From positions 1 to 53,859 of the forward strand of contig JBCCQH010000046.1 in the NCBI GenBank assembly GCA_039024435.1: a stretch of DNA of 53,859 bases. Reading direction: 5' to 3'. The notes under the pieces are model-generated. The model saw nothing but the letters and a program-made list of their open reading frames with translations, was not told the DNA's origin and did not search any database. Numbering within the stretch: position 1 is the first letter of the stretch; the number at the start of each line of letters is the position of its first letter. The position numbers were made by a program, and so were the translations under genes. Origin of the DNA: JBCCQH01 sp039024435 (GTDB taxonomy: Bacteria > Bacteroidota > Bacteroidia > J057 > JADKCL01). Below are positions 40,952 through 48,736 of this stretch, in pieces.

Positions 40952-42162
40952 TCTGGGTGGTACTCGGTCAGGATGCGGGCCGGTTGATTGCGGACGTGCT
41001 CCCACATCTGCCCGATTTGTAGATCATCGCTGGGGCCGGTGGCTTCGCAGTAGACGTATTCGCGGTTTTTGTAGCGAAAAGTGTCGCCGGTGATTCCGGG
41101 CAGTTCCACGGCGGTCCCGACGTGGTTGTTGAAGTCAAGCACGATGGCGGGTAGCCCCACCAGCTTGCGGTTGAGGTAGAAGAACAGGGCCGAGCGGTCC
41201 TCGCAATCGGAATACGAGTGGTAAAGGGTCTGCTCCGGCGTCATCGGCTTCTCCCGTCCGTAGCGCCGGCGGTCATCTTTGTAGAAAAAGGATGTCCGCG
41301 TAAAGGAAAGCAGAAATTCCACCTTTTCGCGCGCGGTTTTGCCTTCCAGAAGGGCTTCCAACTGCGGGAGTAGCGAGCGTTCAGCCTCCCGGGACAGCCC
41401 GATATTGAAGTAGGCGGTTTGGTTGTAGTACGGGTAGTCGTCCATGATTTGCAGGTGATCCCGGTTGAGATTGACCCGGATTTCGTACTCGTGGCCACGG
41501 TGGCGGAAGGTAATCAGGCGCTCGATGGTATCGGGCGAGGGCAAGGTCGGCAGCCGGTGCATGTCCATGACTAGGGGGAGGGAGGCATTGTCCGGATGGT
41601 AGGTGGTCAGGAAGGCTTCGACCGATTGGAGTTTGAGATTTTCCCGGCGGGCGGTCAGGTTCACGTAGGTATTGCCCCGGTGGGCAATCAGAAAAAATCC
41701 AAACTGGATGTCTTCGGAGCGGGCGTGCAGGTAGATGTCTTGCGCAGTGTGGAACAACTGTACGTCCAGCCCGCTTTTGCGCAGGATAAACCAGCGAAAG
41801 AGCACCCGGAAGTTCGGCGGCGCGGTAGGGAAGCATTGGTCCGAATAATCGGCGATGAGGTTGTAGTAATGCCAATCGCTCATGCTCATGCCGCGGCGGT
41901 AGTCCCCCGCTTTTTTCAGAAAGGGGAAGTAATCGTGTTGGTTAAACTTGGTGTAGGCGGTTTTGAAGAGATCGAGGCTGGGCGGCTGTTCCAAGGGAAA
42001 TTCTACTTCGCGCAGGGCGGGAAGGGAAAGTACCGCCGAGTAAAAATCGACCGCGATGTAGCGCTCTTGCACGATCTGGTGGGGGGCTGACTGAGCGGAC
42101 GCCGCGCTAAACGGCACGGCGAAAAATAGACTCCAGACCAAGCGGTACAGCAAGCGATTCAT
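40948..42162 (-). CDS. Secreted transglutaminase-like protein
   Basis: This 404-residue protein has a signal peptide ('LYRLVWSLFFAVPFSAASAQ'). The C-terminal third has a papain/transglutaminase-like core: 'FLLSFTRTSFFYKDD', then 'LYHSYSDCEDRSALFFYL' with the probable nucleophile Cys, 'DFNNHVGTAVEL' with the probable His, and 'YVYCEAT' on the next strand. The first 250 residues are beta-rich and unassigned. The substrate is unknown; in such proteins the fold may act as a protease, crosslinker or non-catalytic domain. It is followed by the coupled VanZ gene and preceded, 100 bases upstream, by the VWA-like gene on the same strand. Confidence 0.75.
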   Translation of the reverse strand: MNRLLYRLVWSLFFAVPFSAASAQSAPHQIVQERYIAVDFYSAVLSLPALREVEFPLEQPPSLDLFKTAYTKFNQHDYFPFLKKAGDYRRGMSMSDWHYYNLIADYSDQCFPTAPPNFRVLFRWFILRKSGLDVQLFHTAQDIYLHARSEDIQFGFFLIAHRGNTYVNLTARRENLKLQSVEAFLTTYHPDNASLPLVMDMHRLPTLPSPDTIERLITFRHRGHEYEIRVNLNRDHLQIMDDYPYYNQTAYFNIGLSREAERSLLPQLEALLEGKTAREKVEFLLSFTRTSFFYKDDRRRYGREKPMTPEQTLYHSYSDCEDRSALFFYLNRKLVGLPAIVLDFNNHVGTAVELPGITGDTFRYKNREYVYCEATGPSDDLQIGQMWEHVRNQPARILTEYHPE

Positions 42163-42262
42163 CGATGAGAGGGTGAGGGGTAAAAATGCGGATTCCTCCC
42201 GCCATTCGCAAAACGGTTCGGTGGATTTCCTTACGCGAGAGTAGAGCCGGTCAGTCCAGGGG

Positions 42263-43471
42263 TCAGTACTTAGGCAGTTTGAAAAATCGCTTTCCGCGCA
42301 GTTCGTATTCTGTATCGCCGAGGGTAAGCCGGCCGTATTTTACCCGGGCTCCGATGTTGAGATAATCCTGCTCGGCGGTGTGGATCGATCCCTGGGTAAA
42401 ATGGGCAATGGTCAAGTAATCGGGGTGGATCTCTTCGTGGTAAACCCCGCATAGTACAATCCTGAGAGGGCGATTGATTTGGGGCAGGAGGGACAGGTCC
42501 CGCACCGGGCCGGAGTTGTCCGCGATCAAAACGATTTCTCCCGGATTGGAATCGCTTTGCGTGGCGGCAAGTACCGCTTCGAGGTCGTTTTCGCGGTGAT
42601 CACCGCCCTCGCCGCCCAAGGTCACGGCGAGCAGCGCCCGGTCGAGGGCCACCGAATCGAGCAATTGGGTGACGTAAATTCCGCCGGTGCTGCCGATGAC
42701 TTTTTCATCATCGTACTGGCCATCGCCGTCATTGAAAAGGAAGATTTCCGAGATGTTGCGGGTGTAGGGGCCGGAACGCAGCCAGCCGAGGGTTTGGGCA
42801 CCGTGTTGGTACATGCTTGCGGTCCAATCTATCACCAAGGTGGCGCCGTTTTGCGGGGGAATGCGGGTGAGCACTTTGATCGCGGTACTGTCGTGGTACT
42901 GGCGGGTGCCCCTAAGGAGCTTTTGGGCCACGTCGAGGTTTTCGCGCAGCCGCACGGAATCGAAGCGGGGTGGACGGAGCGCCTCGGAAATGGGGCTGGT
43001 GAGGGGCGAGGCGGTAGCCGGTCCGGCTTGGCGGTACACCGCGATGCCGTGGGGCATTTGCTGGGCGGTGACGAGGTCCTGGGGTTCGGTTTGGAGCAGG
43101 ACGCGCCAGCGCAGTTCTGGCGTTGTGCGGACGGCCGGGATGAGGGCCGCCAATTGGCGGAGGCGCTGTTCCATCAGGGTATCGTATCCGATTTCCCAGG
43201 TGCCCAGATTGCGGGGGTACTTTGTCAACACGATGTCCACCCGCACGATGCCGCGGGGGGCGGGACGCCAGGCTTCCGGATTGCGGATTTCGGAGCGGGC
43301 AAAGTCCATGGCCAGGAAGGTTGCTTCGGGAAAAGAATCCGGAAAATAGCGCTTGATCTCTAGGATTTCTGGCCGTAAGCGTTCCCGCCAATTTTGGGCT
43401 GGGCTCTTCATGGCCGCCAGTACAAGCAGCAGGACAAAACCGATCCGGTATGGGACGAGGCGGGGCAGCAT
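42263..43471 (-). CDS. Secreted VWA-like protein
   Basis: This 402-residue protein has a signal peptide ('YRIGFVLLLVLAAMKSPAQ'). Its C-terminal half has a von Willebrand A-like fold. 'TLVIDWTASMYQHG' fits strand 1 with a DxTxS MIDAS-type site, 'FLFNDGDGQYDDE' follows, and 'GGEGGDHRENDLEAVLAA' resembles the distal metal site. 'IVLIADNSGPVRDL' and 'LRIVLCGV' give later strands. The N-terminal 200 residues are unassigned. The ATG at 43471 is preferred because it opens the signal peptide; the frame is open to 43579. VWA domains bind proteins through a metal ion, so it may pair with the downstream transglutaminase-like protein (inference from order). Confidence 0.7.
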   Translation of the reverse strand: MLPRLVPYRIGFVLLLVLAAMKSPAQNWRERLRPEILEIKRYFPDSFPEATFLAMDFARSEIRNPEAWRPAPRGIVRVDIVLTKYPRNLGTWEIGYDTLMEQRLRQLAALIPAVRTTPELRWRVLLQTEPQDLVTAQQMPHGIAVYRQAGPATASPLTSPISEALRPPRFDSVRLRENLDVAQKLLRGTRQYHDSTAIKVLTRIPPQNGATLVIDWTASMYQHGAQTLGWLRSGPYTRNISEIFLFNDGDGQYDDEKVIGSTGGIYVTQLLDSVALDRALLAVTLGGEGGDHRENDLEAVLAATQSDSNPGEIVLIADNSGPVRDLSLLPQINRPLRIVLCGVYHEEIHPDYLTIAHFTQGSIHTAEQDYLNIGARVKYGRLTLGDTEYELRGKRFFKLPKY

Positions 43472-43608
43472 TTGTTTTCTATTCCAATGCAAACTTCGGG
43501 GGAAAGTTACACCTTTGCTGGCGATTGGAGGAACAAATCGTCGCCTTGGGGAAATGAGCCGGCGATGCTGGTTTGTCACCGCTCCCGGGATTTGCCTAAT
43601 TTCACCGC

Positions 43609-44568
43609 ATGGAAGAATTCCTCCGGGAGCAATTGGGTGGCAGCGATGGCCGGGATGTGGTGGACCTTTGTTTGGACCATTCTCTGATCGTGGACATTCA
43701 CCCGGAGCGATTCACCACCCTGGAAGGATTGGTACTGTTCCCGGACTTGGAGGAGCTGTCGGTGGCCAAGCATGCGCTGCGTTCGCTCGATGGGTTGGTC
43801 CATTTGCCGCGCTTGCGCCGGCTGAACCTGACCTTGAATGAGATCTCAGAAGTGCCCGATCTCCGGCAACTTCCGGCCCTGCGGCAAATCGACCTCTCCC
43901 ACAATGAGATTGCGGCGCTCGCTGCTTTTGTCGGGCATCCGGGGTTGGAAGAGTTAGATCTGGCGCACAACCAGTTGACGGACATGGACTTTCGGGGGGA
44001 CTATCCTGAATTGCGGACTTTGGTGCTGTCCGGGAACCGGCGGATTCGAAATCTGGGCAGCTTGACGCGGTTTCCCAAACTGCGGGCGTTTTACTTGCGC
44101 GGGTGCTTCATCTCGGATTGGGAGCGGTTGGGGGAAGCACGGGCCCTGGAAGAAATCAGTCTGAGTGCGGGCAATTTGCGGCGGCTGGCTCCCTTGGCGG
44201 GTCTGCCGCGCCTGGCGCGCATCCTTCTGGGCGGGCAGCGTCTGCAAGGGCTCCAGAATCTGCCCGATCTGCCCGGAATCCGTTCCCTGCAAATCGCGAA
44301 TACCGGAATGCATACGCTCTTGGGGTTGCCGCAGTTGGTGGGCTTGGAAACGCTCGTCTTGCGGAAAAACAAGTTGCTGTCGGCCCCGGAAATCGGGGCG
44401 CTGGGCGAACTGCGCTACCTCGATTTGAGTTACAATCCGCTGACTGAGTTGCCCGACCTCGGACAGTTGCCGCGCTTGGAAACCTTGTTGTTGGACGGCA
44501 CGCCCATTCATCCCAAAGCCATCCTTGATCTGCAAGCCGCTCATCCGGCGGTCGATATCCGGTTTTGA
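43609..44568 (+). CDS. Leucine-rich repeat protein
   Basis: This 319-residue protein has no signal peptide or membrane helix, so it is probably cytosolic. It is made of about ten leucine-rich repeats with the 'LxxLxLxxNxIxxLxxLxxLPxL' pattern: for example 'LPRLRRLNLTLNEISEVPDL', 'LPALRQIDLSHNEIAAL' and 'LGELRYLDLSYNPLTELPDL'. It should form a curved protein-binding surface; the partner is unknown. It is transcribed divergently from the VWA-like gene and does not share an operon. Two middle repeats (about 150-220) are irregular. Confidence 0.88.
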   Translation: MEEFLREQLGGSDGRDVVDLCLDHSLIVDIHPERFTTLEGLVLFPDLEELSVAKHALRSLDGLVHLPRLRRLNLTLNEISEVPDLRQLPALRQIDLSHNEIAALAAFVGHPGLEELDLAHNQLTDMDFRGDYPELRTLVLSGNRRIRNLGSLTRFPKLRAFYLRGCFISDWERLGEARALEEISLSAGNLRRLAPLAGLPRLARILLGGQRLQGLQNLPDLPGIRSLQIANTGMHTLLGLPQLVGLETLVLRKNKLLSAPEIGALGELRYLDLSYNPLTELPDLGQLPRLETLLLDGTPIHPKAILDLQAAHPAVDIRF

Positions 44569-44606
44569 CCCGGGTCTAGGTCCTTAGGGGCGGGTGAGAA
44601 AGCCCG

Positions 44607-44785
44607 GTGCAGGGTTTAAATGCAATCGGATGATTTTGGCAGCAGATTTTTTGCGCCTCTGATCTCCGCCCTTCCTGGGCATATTCGGCGTCCCGAGTTC
44701 CGAAGAGATGGGCTAAAGTGACCCTCAATTGACGAAAAGGTCTGCGATCACAAATTTCACCTCCCAATTTTAAACCGCCCTCTAA
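44607..44785. repeat. Dispersed repeat, copy 3 (diverged)
   Basis: The right end (44741-44785) matches copies 1 and 2 clearly: TCTGCGAT, then CAAATTTCAC and CCAATTTTAAACCGCC followed by TCTAAA. The left part ('GGGTTTAAATGCAATCGG', 'TGATTTTGGCAGCAGATTTT') is only weakly similar, as if the element has decayed. It fills most of the gap between the leucine-rich-repeat gene and ctlX. Confidence 0.55.
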
Positions 44786-44840
44786 AAAATTCGTACCTTA
44801 CCACCGGTGCAAAACGAAGATCAGTGCGCCGGTTTTCATT

Positions 44841-45755
44841 ATGCAATCGACGAATTCAATCCTCATGGTGCGGCCTGCAAGCTTCGGTTACAATCCGGAA
44901 ACCGCACCTTCCAATGCGTTTCAGCACGCGGCAGTCAGCCAGACTGCGGCGAACATCCAAGAATCGGCCCTGACGGAATTTGATGGCCTCGCGGCTACTT
45001 TGATCGATTATGGGGTCCGCCTCACGGTATTGGAAGATACGGCGCATCCGGTTAAGCACGACGCCGTATTTCCCAACAACTGGCTGTCGACCCACGAGGA
45101 CGGTACGGTGATCCTCTATCCCATGTTCAGTGAGATGCGCCGCCAGGAACGGCGCCAGGATATCCTGGATGAATTGGAGCAGTACTATGAGATCCGCAAA
45201 GTGGTCGACCTCAGCCACTATGAAGCCGAGGGGCGCTTTCTGGAAGGAACCGGGAGCATTGTGTTTGACCGAATCAATGGCGTGGCCTTTGCCTGCCGGT
45301 CGTCCCGCACCGATCCGGGATTGCTGGATGAAGTTGCTGCGCAATTGGGGTACGAGGCGATGCTGTTTGACTCGGTGGACGTGAGCAGAAAACCGGTGTA
45401 CCATACGAATGTCATGCTATCGGTAGGCACGCAATTTACCGTACTGGCGGAATCGACGATGCCGGATGCCGATCAACGAGATCGCCTCATTGCGGCTTTG
45501 GAAGCGGAGGGGCGCCGGATCGTAAAGCTGCGTCCCGGGCAATTGGAGCAGTTTGGGGGGAATATCCTCGAGATTCAGGGACGGGACCGCCTAGTGGCCA
45601 TGTCGACCACGGCCTTTCATTCGATCAGTGCCGCCCAGCGGGACTTGCTGGAAGTATTTGCCCAGTTGATTCACGCTCCCATTCCCACAATTGAGCGGGT
45701 CGGCGGTGGAAGCGTGCGCTGCATGATGTGTGAGATTTTTCTGCCGCGTAAATAG
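44841..45755 (+). CDS. ctlX: Citrulline utilization hydrolase CtlX (arginine deiminase-like)
   Basis: This 304-residue guanidine-modifying enzyme belongs to the five-bladed propeller family with arginine deiminase. It shows 'VFPNNWLSTHEDG', Glu in 'RFLEGTGSIVFDR', His in 'KPVYHTNVMLSVG' and the catalytic Cys in 'GGGSVRCMMCEIFLP' near the C-terminus. The CtlX subgroup is named for citrulline or related ureido/guanidino substrates; the precise reaction is not certain here. The gene is alone, between the third repeat copy and a gap with an RNA candidate. Confidence 0.88.
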   Translation: MQSTNSILMVRPASFGYNPETAPSNAFQHAAVSQTAANIQESALTEFDGLAATLIDYGVRLTVLEDTAHPVKHDAVFPNNWLSTHEDGTVILYPMFSEMRRQERRQDILDELEQYYEIRKVVDLSHYEAEGRFLEGTGSIVFDRINGVAFACRSSRTDPGLLDEVAAQLGYEAMLFDSVDVSRKPVYHTNVMLSVGTQFTVLAESTMPDADQRDRLIAALEAEGRRIVKLRPGQLEQFGGNILEIQGRDRLVAMSTTAFHSISAAQRDLLEVFAQLIHAPIPTIERVGGGSVRCMMCEIFLPRK

Positions 45756-45803
45756 CGGTGGCGGGTACATTCGCCGAAGGTATTTCAATAATTCTTTCCT
45801 TTG

Positions 45804-45811
45804 TACGTTTG
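45804..45811 (+). promoter_or_regulatory. Predicted -7 element upstream of the structured RNA
   Basis: TACGTTTG is an exact TAnnTTTG. The -33 region near 45782 has TTTC. Transcription would start around 45817-45819, exactly where the predicted RNA fold begins, and more than 320 bases before the next protein start. Confidence 0.5.
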
Positions 45812-45817
45812 ATTCGT

Positions 45818-45954
45818 AGTGTTGGGGCAAACCCAATTTCTCCGGTCAATTCTTCTCGGTCAGAAGATATCTGACTGCAAGCTGAACTCAAGATTCAGAC
45901 ATTGACCCAACACCAGGCAACCTTTACCCGAAAGTACGGTCCTTTTGGGTGTTG
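45818..45954 (+). ncRNA. Candidate structured RNA (leader or stand-alone)
   Basis: A closing stem GTGTTG (45819-45824) / CAACAC (45908-45913) stacks on GGTCAAT (45844-45850) / ATTGACC (45901-45907). Inside are two 5-bp hairpins, GTCAG/CTGAC (45859-45875) and CTGAA/TTCAG (45882-45898), plus a small GGG/CCC hairpin between the two outer stems. The 3' strand of the closing stem can instead pair with GGTGTTG (45948-45954), so two exclusive folds are possible, as in riboswitches. No T-run terminator follows and I match no known family. No protein frame explains the region. It lies between ctlX and the MacA-like gene. Confidence 0.45.
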
Positions 45955-46106
45955 AATTCGTACCCATTTTGGGAGCGGAATCCGGGGATTGAGGCGGGAG
46001 CAATGTCCTCCTACCGTGGCCAACGATCCGGCGGTTCTGGGGCGTAGTGGGCGCACTTGGACCCGCCATCCGGGTTCGGGAAATCTACCCAATGACGGGC
46101 AAAATG

Positions 46107-46136
46107 TTCATTTTTATCCAAAAAATCGTACCTTTT
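46107..46136 (+). promoter_or_regulatory. Possible promoter of the MacA-like operon
   Basis: TTCA (46107-46110), an 18-base spacer and TACCTTTT (46129-46136) approximate the Bacteroidota promoter with one mismatch in each box. The ATG is at 46141, so this promoter would give an almost leaderless message. The rest of 45955-46140 has a CCCA/TGGG hairpin at about 45963 and no gene. Confidence 0.35.
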
Positions 46137-46140
46137 CACC

Positions 46141-47388
46141 ATGCTGAAAGATAATGGAAGCCTCTTGTTGGCACTTGTACTGGTGGTCGCAATGCTGGGC
46201 GGTCAGGGCTGCGCGTCCACTGAATCCAAGGACATTTTTCGGGAGGTGGAAAAAGGGGACCTCGAAGTGGCGGTGACCACGACCGGGGAGTTGCAGGCCA
46301 AAAACAGCATTGACATCGACGGTCCGGTCGGCGCGCGCAAGGCGGGAATCTATCAGCTCAAAATATCGCGTCTGGTGCCGGAAGGGACGATTGTGAAGCC
46401 AGGGGATTTTGTGGCCGAACTCGACAAAAGCGAAATCGTCGCGAAGGTCAAGGAGGTGGACATCAATCTGCAAAAGTTTACTTCACAGTTCACCCAGGCG
46501 CAACTCGACTGCACGCTGACCTTGTCCCAGGCGCGCGACGAGTTGATCAACTTGCAGTACGCCATGGAGCAGCGCAAGCTGGAAAAAGAAGAATCGATTT
46601 ACGAATCGCCTTCGACCAAGCGGCAGGCGGAAATCGAGTTTGAAAAAGCGGTGCGGGCCCACCGCCAGGCACAAACGAATTACCAGACCAAGGTCCGCCA
46701 GGCCGAAGCGAAAATCAGTGAGGTCGAGGCGGATTTGCGCAAGGAGGAAGGCAAGCTGGAGAGCTATCGAGAGATTTTGAATGAGTTTACCATTGCCGCG
46801 CCCGAGCCGGGCATGGTCATCTACTTCCGGGAATGGGACGGAAAAAAACGGGTCGTGGGATCTACGGTGAGCCCTTGGCAGCCGACGGTGGCGACGCTGC
46901 CTGACCTGACCATCATGGAATCGGTCACCTACGTCAACGAGGTGGACATCAAAAAGGTCCAGCGGGGGCAAACGGTGCGCGTGAGCCTGGATGCCGACCC
47001 GGATAAGAAATTGAACGGGCAGGTCACCCAGGTCGGCAACATCGGGGAGCAACGCCCAAATTCGGATTCCAAGGTTTTTGAGGTCAAGGTGATCATCAAT
47101 GAGAAGGATTCCACGCTGCGTCCAGCGATGACCACCAGCAATGAAATCATTATCCAAACCCTCGAAGATGTGACTTACATTCCCCGGGAGACCGTCCACG
47201 CGGTCAACGATTCGGTCAATTATGTGTACCGGCTGGAGGGGGGTAATGCGGTGAAACAAGAGGTCAAGTTGGGCGCGGAAAACGAAAACTACGTGGTCGT
47301 GCTGAGTGGTGTCACAGTGGGAGAGAAATTGTTCATGTCCATTCCGGAAAAAGCCGAAGAATTGGAATTCATCACGTTGTCGAACTGA
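46141..47388 (+). CDS. MacA-like periplasmic adaptor lipoprotein (HlyD family)
   Basis: This 415-residue protein has a lipoprotein-like signal ending 'MLGGQGC' (Cys about 24). The first lipoyl half is 'QLKISRLVPEGTIVKPGD', followed by a long coiled-coil hairpin ('QARDELINLQYAMEQRKLEK' to 'VRQAEAKISEVEADLRKEEG', about 110-205). The second lipoyl half is 'FTIAAPEPGMVIYFREWDG', then beta-barrel and membrane-proximal domains. It should bridge the MacB-like permease and TolC-like channel encoded downstream. The permease gene starts 7 bases after its stop. Confidence 0.88.
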   Translation: MLKDNGSLLLALVLVVAMLGGQGCASTESKDIFREVEKGDLEVAVTTTGELQAKNSIDIDGPVGARKAGIYQLKISRLVPEGTIVKPGDFVAELDKSEIVAKVKEVDINLQKFTSQFTQAQLDCTLTLSQARDELINLQYAMEQRKLEKEESIYESPSTKRQAEIEFEKAVRAHRQAQTNYQTKVRQAEAKISEVEADLRKEEGKLESYREILNEFTIAAPEPGMVIYFREWDGKKRVVGSTVSPWQPTVATLPDLTIMESVTYVNEVDIKKVQRGQTVRVSLDADPDKKLNGQVTQVGNIGEQRPNSDSKVFEVKVIINEKDSTLRPAMTTSNEIIIQTLEDVTYIPRETVHAVNDSVNYVYRLEGGNAVKQEVKLGAENENYVVVLSGVTVGEKLFMSIPEKAEELEFITLSN

Positions 47389-47395
47389 GCCAGCC

Positions 47396-48736
47396 ATGCA
47401 AAAGCTGACCTACAACATCCGGATGGCGCTCGACTCGTTGCTGCAACGGCCGGCGCGCTCGGTCCTGACTTCATTGGGGATCATTTTTGGGGTGGCGGCG
47501 GTGATCGCAATGATGGCCATCGGCAAGGGAGCCGAAGCTGAGATTGTCGAGCAGATGCGCATTCTCGGCGCCAACAATATCATCATTGAGCCCATTGTGG
47601 AGCAATCGGAGCAAGAGGTTACCGATGACCAGGAAGAGGAAGGCGAAGGCAATCGTTTCTCTCCTGGGCTGACCGTTTTTGATGCCGGTTCCATCCAGGA
47701 AATTATTCCCGGGGTGGTTTCGGTGAGTCCGGAGATCGTATTGGAATCGACTTTTTTGCGGTCGGGCAAAAAGCGGAGTGGGAAACTGATCGGGGTCACG
47801 CGTGACTTTTTTCGTTCCACAAAGCTGGAGTTGGAACGGGGCAAGCTGTTCGACGGGCTGCACGAGCGCAATGCAGAGCGGGTCTGTATTATTGGCTACG
47901 ATGTCCGGTCTAAGTTTTTCACCCAAGAAAGTCCCATTGGCAAGCGCATCAAGGTCGGAAAAGTTTGGCTCACGGTAATCGGGGTGGCGGCGGAACGGAA
48001 GTTTTCCAAAGCCAGCATTCGCGAGTTGGGTATCCGGGACTATGACCAAGATATCTATGTCCCCTTGAATACGGTCCTGCTGCGCTACAAAAACCGTGCG
48101 CGGGTTTCGCCGAGCGACCTGAGGACGGCGGCCATGAACCGCGACGATGATGAAAATGGCGGTCTACCGAGGCTTCGGCCCAATTACCACCAGATTGATC
48201 GGCTCGTGGTGGCGGTGGAGGACGGAATGGATATGTTCAAGGTCGCGGAAATCGTTCGCCGGATGCTTGAGCGCCGCCACAACGGGGTTGTGGATACCGA
48301 GGTGGTGATTCCGGAAGAGCTATTGGCCCAGAAACAGCGCACCACGGAAATCTTCAACAATGTACTGATCTCGATTGCAGCGATTTCGCTGTTGATCGGG
48401 GGGATTGGGATCATGAACATCATGCTGGCTTCGGTTATGGAGCGGATCAAAGAAATCGGCATCCGTCTGTCCCTGGGGGCGACCAAGCGCGATATCGTGA
48501 TTCAGTTTTTGGGTGAGGCGGTAGCCCTGAGTGTGGCGGGGGGCATCCTCGGGATCCTGGTTGGGGTGGGGCTGAGTCTGGGCATCGAATATTGGTCCGA
48601 GGTACAAACCATCATTTCCGGTTTGTCAATTGGGATTTCCTTTTTTGTGGCGGCGAGTATCGGCGTCTTTTTCGGTTTTTTCCCCGCTCGCAAGGCGGCT
48701 CGGCAGGACCCTGTGGTCTCGCTGCGGCACGAATAA
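47396..48736 (+). CDS. MacB-like ABC permease without ATPase domain
   Basis: This 446-residue inner-membrane protein has the MacB/FtsX permease layout: helix 1 ('VLTSLGIIFGVAAVIAMMAI'), a periplasmic domain (about 60-310), then three helices with the coupling motif 'VMERIKEIGIRLSLGATKRD' and a last helix near the C-terminus. MacB normally carries its ATPase on the same chain or receives one from a neighbouring gene; neither is present here. The ATG at 47396 begins 'MQKLTYNIRMALDSL'; the frame is open to 47306 inside the previous gene. Its stop overlaps the start of the TolC-like gene (TAATG). Confidence 0.9.
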   Translation: MQKLTYNIRMALDSLLQRPARSVLTSLGIIFGVAAVIAMMAIGKGAEAEIVEQMRILGANNIIIEPIVEQSEQEVTDDQEEEGEGNRFSPGLTVFDAGSIQEIIPGVVSVSPEIVLESTFLRSGKKRSGKLIGVTRDFFRSTKLELERGKLFDGLHERNAERVCIIGYDVRSKFFTQESPIGKRIKVGKVWLTVIGVAAERKFSKASIRELGIRDYDQDIYVPLNTVLLRYKNRARVSPSDLRTAAMNRDDDENGGLPRLRPNYHQIDRLVVAVEDGMDMFKVAEIVRRMLERRHNGVVDTEVVIPEELLAQKQRTTEIFNNVLISIAAISLLIGGIGIMNIMLASVMERIKEIGIRLSLGATKRDIVIQFLGEAVALSVAGGILGILVGVGLSLGIEYWSEVQTIISGLSIGISFFVAASIGVFFGFFPARKAARQDPVVSLRHE

